A DNA stretch of 6,281 nt from Acholeplasmataceae bacterium (GTDB lineage: Bacteria > Bacillota_I > Bacilli_A > Acholeplasmatales > Acholeplasmataceae), in NCBI GenBank assembly GCA_012520715.1, contig JAAYNT010000132.1, forward strand, positions 1-6,281, read 5' to 3'. The notes under the pieces were generated by a model that saw only the letters and a program-made list of their open reading frames with translations, had not been told where the DNA came from and searched no databases. Both the position numbers and the translations under genes were made by a program. This document shows positions 1 through 5,837 of the stretch, in pieces. Position 1 is the stretch's first letter; each line of letters starts with the position of its first letter.

Positions 1-728
1 AAATCTTAAATCGTTTAGTTAAAGAAAGAGTATTTAACTACTTTAAGAGTTTTGAAAACAAACTAATTCCAGCTCACGTAGTAGGAATTGATGAAGCAAA
101 AGATGGATATGATAAAAGATATCGTCTAAACATTGGACATGACACTATTACTATGTTAGGTGAAAAAGATACGCTACCTAATGATAATTTACAAGTTGGA
201 GATCGAGTTAATGTTTATGTTACAAAAGTTGAATCAGGTAGGACAACAAGAGTTATGGTTACAAGAACAAGTAACCAACTTGTAACTCAGTTAATGGAAA
301 ACTATATTCCAGAAATTAAAGAAGGAATTGTAGAAATAGTTGCAATCGCAAGAGAAGCTGGAGAACGTAGTAAAGTTGCAGTAAGATCAAATAATCCTGA
401 TGTTGATCCAATTGGTGCATGTATTGGTACTGATGGAATGAGAATTCGCGGTGTTATGAAGGCATTAAATGGAGAGAAGATTGATTTATTTAAATGGTCT
501 GAAGATCCAAAAGAGTTAATTGCTAATTCACTACAACCAGCAAGGGTAATTGCTGTTACTAAAGTAAGAATTGATGAGAAAACAGCAGTTGCAATTGTTC
601 AAGATGATCATTTATCTCTTGCAATCGGTAAAAGTGCTCAAAATGTTAGATTAGCAGTTACAGCTACCGGTTGGAAGATTGATATTAAATCAGAGCAAAT
701 GGCTCTAGATGATGGTATTATTTACTAA
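1..728 (+). CDS. nusA: Transcription termination/antitermination factor NusA (3' part; 5' end outside window)
   Basis: NusA binds RNA polymerase and nascent RNA to control pausing, termination and antitermination. The frame is open from the left edge (first full codon at base 3) to TAA 726-728, giving 241 residues; the N-terminal RNAP-binding domain is mostly missing. The S1 domain spans roughly window residues 17-85 and ends in the usual VGDRVNVYV...VMVTRTS pattern. KH1 follows, with EAGERSKVAV, DVDPIGACIG and the GXXG loop GTDG (426-437). KH2 carries LSLAIGKSAQNVRLA and ends TGWKIDIKSE. The protein stops about ten residues after KH2, so it has no acidic C-terminal repeats, as in Firmicutes. 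The KH2 loop reads GKSA, losing the second glycine normally present (GKRG in Bacillus subtilis). The internal ATG at 153 is not the start, because clear S1 sequence lies upstream. The stop overlaps the rnpM start by one base (TAATG). Identification is secure. Confidence 0.97.
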   Translation, partial: ILNRLVKERVFNYFKSFENKLIPAHVVGIDEAKDGYDKRYRLNIGHDTITMLGEKDTLPNDNLQVGDRVNVYVTKVESGRTTRVMVTRTSNQLVTQLMENYIPEIKEGIVEIVAIAREAGERSKVAVRSNNPDVDPIGACIGTDGMRIRGVMKALNGEKIDLFKWSEDPKELIANSLQPARVIAVTKVRIDEKTAVAIVQDDHLSLAIGKSAQNVRLAVTATGWKIDIKSEQMALDDGIIY

Positions 729-988
729 TGAAAGTAAGAAAAGTCCCAATGAGAACTTGTGTGGTAACTAAAGAGTCAAAGCCAAAACAAGAACTCGTAA
801 GAATTGTAAGAAATAAAGAAATGGAAGTAAGTATTGATCTAACAGGAAAAGCACCTGGCAGAGGAGCTTATTTATCACTAGACGCAGAAGTGATAAAAAA
901 AGCTCAGAAATCAAATATTTTAGAAAGAAAATTAGAAGCTAAAATTCCAGATAAAATATATGATGACCTTTTGGAGATGATAAAATGA
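728..988 (+). CDS. rnpM: RNase P modulator RnpM (YlxR family)
   Basis: A small basic RNA-binding protein of 86 residues, the normal length for the YlxR family. In Bacillus subtilis the family member binds the RNase P RNA and modulates tRNA 5' processing. Two family signatures are visible: RTCVVTKESKP at residues 9-19, followed by LVRIVR, and GKAPGRGAYL at 40-49. The C-terminal half is Lys-rich. The ATG at 728 overlaps the last base of the nusA stop. No good Shine-Dalgarno lies upstream, so translation probably depends on ribosomes terminating on nusA. The gene ends in TGA (986-988), which overlaps the next start as ATGA; this also shows that UGA is a stop here. Its place between nusA and ylxQ is the standard Firmicutes order. 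The family call is firm; the RNase P role is carried over from B. subtilis. Confidence 0.95.
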   Translation: MKVRKVPMRTCVVTKESKPKQELVRIVRNKEMEVSIDLTGKAPGRGAYLSLDAEVIKKAQKSNILERKLEAKIPDKIYDDLLEMIK

Positions 989-1275
989 CTGGAACACTAG
1001 GATTAGCAATGCGTGCACGTAAGCTAATACTTGGAACAGAAATAGTATCAAACTCTATTGCCAAAGGTGAAGTTAAATTAGTGTTAGTATCAGGTAGTGC
1101 TTCAAATAACACAAAAAAACTAGTAGCAAACAAATCAAAACATTACGATGTGCCACTTATAGAACTTGATGATTTAATATTAAACCAAGCTATCGGCAAA
1201 GTTAATATTAAAGTTGTTGGAGTTATAGATAGTGGATTTGCAAAATCGCTACTTAGTAAAGGAGGCATGTTATAG
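985..1275 (+). CDS. ylxQ: L7Ae/L30e-family K-turn RNA-binding protein YlxQ
   Basis: A 96-residue single-domain protein of the bacterial L7Ae/L30e/Gadd45 family, whose members bind kink-turn RNA; the physiological target of YlxQ is not settled. Family features are the N-terminal LGLAMRARKLILGTEIV (5-21, matching the usual GLAQRAGKLVSG..), the strand and turn KLVLVSGSASNNTKK (31-45), the central DVPLIEL, and the C-terminal QAIGK...VVGVIDSGFAKSL. Two usual positions differ: Gly to Arg in the RAGKL motif (R12) and Asp to Ser in the A-x-DAS turn (S38). The start has a good Shine-Dalgarno (GGAG, 973-976, 8 bases upstream) and overlaps rnpM by 4 bases. The last codons, encoding SKGGML, also carry the Shine-Dalgarno of infB. 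Family assignment is strong and function general. Confidence 0.92.
   Translation: MTGTLGLAMRARKLILGTEIVSNSIAKGEVKLVLVSGSASNNTKKLVANKSKHYDVPLIELDDLILNQAIGKVNIKVVGVIDSGFAKSLLSKGGML
1258..1265 (+). promoter_or_regulatory. Ribosome binding site that fixes the infB start
   Basis: AAAGGAGG lies inside the last codons of ylxQ, 11 bases before ATG 1277. It is the best Shine-Dalgarno match in this operon. It decides in favour of ATG 1277 over the in-frame GTG at 1232, which would put 15 extra residues of unrelated sequence inside ylxQ. The ATG at 1267 is in the ylxQ frame and meets TAG after two codons, so it is not an alternative infB start. Confidence 0.85.
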
Positions 1276-1276
1276 T

Positions 1277-3058
1277 ATGCAAAAGAAAAACGTAAAAAGA
1301 GGAGCTAAGGCTCCAGAAAATAAAAAGTTCATTTACAAAGAAGGAATGAACGTAGCTGAAATTGCTGAAGGATTAGGACTTTCTGCAGCAGTAGTTATTA
1401 AAAAACTAATCTCTTTAGGAATTATGGCTAATGTCAACCAAGTCTTAGAACAAGACATGGTTGAATTAATAGTTGATGATTTAGGATATACATTTGAAAT
1501 TGAAAAAGTAACAGATATTACCCGTTATGATGAAATTGATATTGTAAATGATCCTAAAGATCTAGTTAAAAGACCACCAATTGTAACAGTAATGGGTCAC
1601 GTTGACCATGGTAAGACAACATTACTTGATACAATTAGAAAAGCAAGAGTCGCTCAAGGCGAAGCCGGTGGTATTACACAGCACATTGGTGCATATCAAG
1701 TTAAGAGAAAAGGTTCAGTAATAACATTTATCGATACTCCAGGACACGCGGCATTTACAGAAATGCGCGCCAGAGGAGCTAAGGTAACTGATATTGTTAT
1801 TTTAGTTGTGGCAGCTGATGACGGTGTCATGCCGCAAACAATTGAAGCTGTTGACCACGCTAAAGCTGCAAAAGTTCCACTAATTGTTGCTGTTAATAAA
1901 ATTGATAAACCAACAGCCAACCCAGAACGAGTTATGACACAACTTTCTGAACGTGGTGTAATTGCTGAAGCTTGGGGCGGAGATATTCCATTTGTTGAAG
2001 TATCAGCTCTAAAAGGTGAAGGTATTGATGAGTTATTAGATGTTGTTGAATTAGTTTCAGAAATGGAAGAATTAAAAGCTAATCCAAAACGCCTAGCTAT
2101 AGGTTCAGTTATTGAAGCAAGGCTAGATAGAGGCAGAGGACCAGTTGCAACAATTATTGTTGAACACGGAACACTTAGAGTTGGCGATAACTTTGTTATT
2201 GGTTCAACCTACGGTCGTGTTAGAACAATTCATGATGATTTAGGTCGTCTTGCTAAACAAGCAACACCAGCTCAACCAGTTGAAATAACAGGTCTTAATG
2301 ATGTACCACAAGCTGGAGATATGTTAATGGTCTTTGCCGATGAAAGAACCGCAAGAGACATTGCTGAAGAAAGAACTCATCGTGATCGTGAAGGTCAATT
2401 AAAAGGTCAAAAAAGAACTCTAGATTCACTATTTGGTGATATGGAATCAGCTGAAAAAGAACTTAACTTAATTATTAAAGTTGACGTTCACGGAACTACA
2501 GAAGCTCTAAATGGATTACTTGAAAAAATTGATATTGAGGGATTTCATGTTAATATAGTTAGATCAACAGTTGGAGCTATTACTGAAAATGATATACTAC
2601 TTGCAGAAGCATCTGATGCGATTGTTATTGGGTTTAATGTTAGACCATCGGCTGCAGTTAGAAACTTAGCAGATGAAAAAGGTATTGAAATTAGATTATA
2701 TAGCGTAATTTATAAAGTTCAAGAAGATATTATCGCAGCTCTACAAGGTATGTTAGAACCAGAATTTGAAGAAACAGTAATTGGTCAAGCTGAAGTAAGA
2801 GATATCTTTAAGATCTCAAGAATTGGAACAATTGCCGGTTGTTTTGTAACAGACGGCGTAATTGAGCGAGATTCTTTAGTAAGAGTTATTAGAGAATCAA
2901 TTGTTGTATATGAAGGAAAACTAGCATCACTTAAACGATTTAAAGATGACGCAAGATCAGTAAGAGCTGGTTATGAATGTGGAATTAGTATTGTTAATTA
3001 TAACGATATTAAAGTAGGAGATATCATCGAAGCATCGAAAATGAAAGAGGTGGAGTAA
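1277..3058 (+). CDS. infB: Translation initiation factor IF-2
   Basis: The GTPase that delivers fMet-tRNA to the 30S subunit and promotes 50S joining. From ATG 1277 it is 593 residues. The N-terminal part is minimal: a short basic tail, then one IF2-N module (about 17-70, FIYKEGMNVAEIAEGLGLS...VVIKKL). The G domain has all five motifs: G1 GHVDHGKT (107-114), G2 GGITQHIGA (131-139), G3 DTPGH (153-157), G4 NKID (207-210) and G5 SAL (243-245). Domain II covers about 272-365, domain III about 395-490 (IIKVDVHGTTEAL) and domain IV/C2 about 495-593. The fMet-tRNA-binding segment RIGTIAGCFVTDGVIERD (515-532) and GYECGI (565-570) are intact. Bacillus subtilis IF-2 is over 700 residues; the difference is in the N-terminal region, as in mollicutes. 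It lies 1 base before rbfA; ylxP, found between the two in Bacillus, is absent. Identification is certain. Confidence 0.99.
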   Translation: MQKKNVKRGAKAPENKKFIYKEGMNVAEIAEGLGLSAAVVIKKLISLGIMANVNQVLEQDMVELIVDDLGYTFEIEKVTDITRYDEIDIVNDPKDLVKRPPIVTVMGHVDHGKTTLLDTIRKARVAQGEAGGITQHIGAYQVKRKGSVITFIDTPGHAAFTEMRARGAKVTDIVILVVAADDGVMPQTIEAVDHAKAAKVPLIVAVNKIDKPTANPERVMTQLSERGVIAEAWGGDIPFVEVSALKGEGIDELLDVVELVSEMEELKANPKRLAIGSVIEARLDRGRGPVATIIVEHGTLRVGDNFVIGSTYGRVRTIHDDLGRLAKQATPAQPVEITGLNDVPQAGDMLMVFADERTARDIAEERTHRDREGQLKGQKRTLDSLFGDMESAEKELNLIIKVDVHGTTEALNGLLEKIDIEGFHVNIVRSTVGAITENDILLAEASDAIVIGFNVRPSAAVRNLADEKGIEIRLYSVIYKVQEDIIAALQGMLEPEFEETVIGQAEVRDIFKISRIGTIAGCFVTDGVIERDSLVRVIRESIVVYEGKLASLKRFKDDARSVRAGYECGISIVNYNDIKVGDIIEASKMKEVE

Positions 3059-3059
3059 T

Positions 3060-3404
3060 ATGTCAAATGTTTCAGCAGAAAGATTAGGAAGTTTAATCCA
3101 AAGAGAAATCACTTCAATTATTAACGAAGAAATTAGAGATTTACAAATTGGTTTTATTAATGTTACTGAAGTAAGAGTAACAAAAGATCACTCATTTGCT
3201 ACTATTTATTACACAATTTTATCAGATGAAGAAGAAATTTTAGAAAAAGCAAAAAAACTATTAGAAAAACATAAAGCAACAATTAGAATGAAATTAGCTG
3301 AAAAAATAAGAAGTACTAGAAAAGTACCAGAATTAATTTTCAAATTCGATGAAGCATTAGCTTATGGTAATCACATCGAAAAAATCTTATCAGAATTGAA
3401 ATGA
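3060..3404 (+). CDS. rbfA: 30S ribosome-binding factor RbfA
   Basis: A cold-shock/ribosome assembly factor that binds the 30S subunit near the 5' region of 16S rRNA during late maturation. Length is 114 residues, normal for the family, and it is a single type-II KH-like domain. Visible signatures are the N-terminal helix ERLGSLIQREITSII, the strand FINVTEVRVTKDHSFATIYYTIL (two blocks around 32-54), and the C-terminal VPELIFKFDEALAYGNHIEKIL block (two parts around 89-110). The family's AxG helix kink (ASG in Escherichia coli, before FIR) is replaced by HKA at residues 71-73. Translation starts at ATG 3060, one base after the infB stop, with AGGTGG at 3048-3053 six bases upstream. The gene ends in TGA and is followed within 10 bases by an intrinsic terminator, making it the last gene of the operon. 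Confidence 0.96.
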   Translation: MSNVSAERLGSLIQREITSIINEEIRDLQIGFINVTEVRVTKDHSFATIYYTILSDEEEILEKAKKLLEKHKATIRMKLAEKIRSTRKVPELIFKFDEALAYGNHIEKILSELK

Positions 3405-3412
3405 TTTCAAAT

Positions 3413-3442
3413 AGGTAAATCGCATTGTCGATTTACCTTTTT
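3413..3442 (+). terminator. Intrinsic terminator of the nusA-infB-rbfA operon
   Basis: A perfect 10-bp inverted repeat: AGGTAAATCG at 3413-3422 pairs with CGATTTACCT at 3429-3438 around a six-base loop (CATTGT). It is followed directly by a T-run (3438-3442) and then ATTATT. It starts nine bases after the rbfA stop. The reverse strand has no T-run after the hairpin, so it works in the + direction only. Its position means truB and ribF, which often follow rbfA, are not in this transcript. Confidence 0.93.
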
Positions 3443-3459
3443 ATTATAAATCATATAAT
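3432..3459 (+). promoter_or_regulatory. Candidate sigma-70-type promoter for priA-fmt
   Basis: A perfect -10 consensus TATAAT lies at 3454-3459. Sixteen bases upstream, TTTACC (3432-3437) matches the -35 consensus TTGACA at 4 of 6 positions. That -35 lies in the descending arm of the rbfA terminator hairpin. Transcription would start near 3466 and give a leader of roughly 55 bases before priA. In such A+T-rich DNA, chance -10 matches are common. A weaker alternative is an extended -10, TGATAAACT, at 3497-3505, which would leave almost no leader before the Shine-Dalgarno. Some promoter here is expected, because a terminator precedes priA. Confidence 0.55.
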
Positions 3460-3509
3460 AAAATATCACTAAAAGGTGGCTAAATAGTTAAAAAAATGAT
3501 AAACTATAC

Positions 3510-3516
3510 AAGGTGA
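3510..3516 (+). promoter_or_regulatory. Ribosome binding site of priA
   Basis: AAGGTGA sits five bases before ATG 3522 and supports that start. A second Shine-Dalgarno-like block, AAAAGGTGG at 3471-3479, lies upstream with no usable start codon at normal spacing. A six-codon frame (ATG 3496 to TGA 3514-3516, MINYTR) ends inside this binding site. Confidence 0.8.
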
Positions 3517-3521
3517 TTTAA

Positions 3522-5828
3522 ATGTTTGCAAGAGTAGTAATTGATTTAAAAACTCAACAATTAGATCAATTATTTGACTACCTGATTCCAACTGAACTTG
3601 AAGACTTAGTTCAAGTCGGTTCAAGGGTAGTTGTTTCGTTTGGCACCATGGAAAGAGTTGGTTATGTTATAGAAATAACCGAAAGTAGCCAGATGGCATC
3701 AAAACCAATATTAGAACTACTTGATCCAACCCCAATCTTAGATGATGAACTATTAGAAATTTATCACTATTTATTAGAACACTCAACTTCACTAAAAAGT
3801 CAAATTCTAGAAGCAATCATCCCTAGTGAATTTATGATGGAATACCAAAAAGAAGTAACACTATTAAATAAATTTGACGATGATTTAATTAAAAATTTTA
3901 ATAAAGAAGGTAAATGGATTCTTAAAAAAAGTGATAATAACTCTTATCGCAAACTAAAAGAGTTAGAACAAAAAGGCTTTGTTAAGATAAAAACTGTTTT
4001 AAAACCTAGAGTTAAACCAAAAGAAGTGATTGCATATCAATTTAACTATAATCATAATTATCAAAGAATTAATCGCTACCCTGAAGTATTAGATTTATTT
4101 AGAGAAAAAGATCTTATCTTAAGAAAAGATCTACTAGAAGAGTTATCAGTAAGTGCAATTAATACTTTAGAGAAAAATGAAGTATTAATAAGAACTTCAA
4201 CTATTATTAAAAGAGATATCATTCACACTTTTGATAAAAAAGAGTATGATATTACACTAAATAAAGAACAAAATCAAGCTCTTAACCAAATAATAAAAGG
4301 CCTAAACTCTAGTAAGGAATATTTATTATTTGGCGTTACGGGTTCTGGTAAAACTGAAGTATATGTAAATGTAGTTTCCGAAGTTATTAAAAAAGGAAAA
4401 AAAGCATTAATATTAGTTCCAGAAATAAATATGATTAGTCAAGTAGCAAGAAGATTAAAATCTTCATTTAATAATGTTGCCATTATTCATTCTAGTTTAT
4501 CACCAGGAGAAAAATATGATCAATACCAAATGATTTATTCCGAAGAAGCAAATATTATTCTAGGCACTAGAAGTTCAGTATTTGCTCCAATTGATAACTT
4601 AGGAATAATTATTATTGACGAGGAACAAGATGAAAGCTATATTCAAAGTGAACAAGCAATTTATGATGCAATTAAAATTGCTAAAATAAGACAAAAATTT
4701 CACAATTGTCCAATTGTTTATACTTCAGCCACACCTAAAGTAGAAACAATGTATCAAGCACTAAACGGTGAAATAAAACTCTTAACGCTTACAAAAAAAG
4801 CAGTTGAAACTAAAAGAGCTTCATTAGAGTTTGTAAATTTAAAAGATGAACTTGAAAGTGGACACACTTCAATAATATCAAGACCATTAATTGAAGCTAT
4901 TACAAGTAATCTTATTAACAAAGAACAATCAATTATCTTAGTAAATAGAAAAGGTTATGCCACTTTTGTAATGTGTAGGGTATGTGGACACATTCCAAAG
5001 TGTCCTACATGTGATGTATCACTTACTTATTATCTTGAATCTGATGAATTAAAATGTCATTATTGTGGCTATAAAAAGCCATATACTACAACATGTTCAA
5101 ACTGTAGTAGCAATGCATATTCCCAAAGAGGAATAGGAATTGAACAAGTAATTTATGAACTAAAAAAGTTCTTTCCAAAAGCCAAAATAATTCAAATGGA
5201 TCAAACAACCACTAGACTTAAAGGTATGCAAGAGAAAATGTGGTATCAATTTTTAAAAAGTGATGGCGATATTTTAATAGGAACTCAAATGGTTGCTAAA
5301 GGATTTGACTTTCCTGATGTCACACTATCAGCAGTTATTATGGCAGATCAAGACTTGAAATTATCTAGTTATAATGCTGATGAAAAAACTTATATCCTTT
5401 TAGAACAACTAATCGGCAGATCAGGAAGACACAAACCAGGTAGAGCCATTATTCAAGGATATGACTTAGATCATTTTGCTATAAGGGCACTAAATTTTGA
5501 TTATATGACTTTTTATAATCAAGCCCTTCAAAATAGAAAAGTAGGAAACTATCCACCATTTGTTAAGATGAGTCAACTAATAATTATGGGCCCTAGTATT
5601 CTTACTACTTACCAACAAGCTTATTTAGTTAAAGAAAAAATAGAAAATATTAACTTAACTACACTAGGACCAGTTGAATCATTTATTTTTAAAAAAGGCG
5701 ACTATTATCGCTTTAAACTGACAATTAAACATCAAGATAATGATGTTGAAAATATTATAAATATTGCAAAAACATTTCAAAAAGATGGAATTAGAATAAC
5801 ATATACTCCATTTTTAGATTTAGAATAG
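3522..5828 (+). CDS. priA: Primosomal replication-restart helicase PriA
   Basis: A superfamily 2 3'-5' DNA helicase that recognises stalled forks and D-loops and reloads the replicative helicase. Length is 768 residues, slightly under the B. subtilis protein (about 800). The N-terminal 3'-DNA-binding domain is residues 1-100 (FDYLIP..., VQVGSRVVVSFG), followed by a weakly conserved winged-helix/linker region (105-235). Lobe 1 has Walker A GVTGSGKT (271-278), LVPEI (298-302), GTRSSVFAP (348-356) and SATP (402-405). Walker B reads DEEQ (366-369) instead of DEEH. Eight zinc-binding cysteines are all present (485, 488, 494, 497, 512, 515, 525, 528). Lobe 2 has GTQMVAKGFDFPDVTL (587-602) and QLIGRSGRH (629-637), and the C-terminal domain starts near 660 with YPPF (677-680). 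The aromatic-rich loop after Walker B is divergent. It lies nine bases upstream of fmt. The family call is certain; normal ATPase coupling is not assured. Confidence 0.97.
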   Translation: MFARVVIDLKTQQLDQLFDYLIPTELEDLVQVGSRVVVSFGTMERVGYVIEITESSQMASKPILELLDPTPILDDELLEIYHYLLEHSTSLKSQILEAIIPSEFMMEYQKEVTLLNKFDDDLIKNFNKEGKWILKKSDNNSYRKLKELEQKGFVKIKTVLKPRVKPKEVIAYQFNYNHNYQRINRYPEVLDLFREKDLILRKDLLEELSVSAINTLEKNEVLIRTSTIIKRDIIHTFDKKEYDITLNKEQNQALNQIIKGLNSSKEYLLFGVTGSGKTEVYVNVVSEVIKKGKKALILVPEINMISQVARRLKSSFNNVAIIHSSLSPGEKYDQYQMIYSEEANIILGTRSSVFAPIDNLGIIIIDEEQDESYIQSEQAIYDAIKIAKIRQKFHNCPIVYTSATPKVETMYQALNGEIKLLTLTKKAVETKRASLEFVNLKDELESGHTSIISRPLIEAITSNLINKEQSIILVNRKGYATFVMCRVCGHIPKCPTCDVSLTYYLESDELKCHYCGYKKPYTTTCSNCSSNAYSQRGIGIEQVIYELKKFFPKAKIIQMDQTTTRLKGMQEKMWYQFLKSDGDILIGTQMVAKGFDFPDVTLSAVIMADQDLKLSSYNADEKTYILLEQLIGRSGRHKPGRAIIQGYDLDHFAIRALNFDYMTFYNQALQNRKVGNYPPFVKMSQLIIMGPSILTTYQQAYLVKEKIENINLTTLGPVESFIFKKGDYYRFKLTIKHQDNDVENIINIAKTFQKDGIRITYTPFLDLE

Positions 5829-5832
5829 GAGA
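5827..5832 (+). promoter_or_regulatory. Ribosome binding site of fmt
   Basis: AGGAGA overlaps the last two bases of the priA stop codon (TAG 5826-5828) and lies five bases before ATG 5838. The arrangement indicates co-transcription and probable translational coupling of fmt to priA. No terminator or promoter is seen in the nine-base gap. Confidence 0.8.
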
Positions 5833-5837
5833 ATTAA

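Noticed and set aside
153..155. ATG 153 as a gene start
   Set aside because: The frame is open to the left edge and the upstream codons encode the first part of the NusA S1 domain.
939..1133. Reverse-strand open frame of 64 codons opposite rnpM/ylxQ
   Set aside because: It lies opposite two clearly conserved genes, has no Shine-Dalgarno or recognisable domain, and its composition follows from the opposite strand.
1232..1276. Earlier GTG start for IF-2 adding 15 residues
   Set aside because: The extra residues overlap ylxQ, resemble no IF-2, and have no Shine-Dalgarno; AAAGGAGG lies before ATG 1277.
1696..1920. Reverse-strand open frame of 74 codons opposite the infB G domain
   Set aside because: It is a shadow of the highly conserved GTPase region; the hydrophobic look comes from the antisense of Val/Ala-rich codons. 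No initiation signal.
3405..3521. Riboswitch, T-box or small RNA between rbfA and priA
   Set aside because: Only 117 bases, with a single hairpin that is fully explained as a terminator; no T-box sequence, conserved aptamer-like elements or second hairpin seen.
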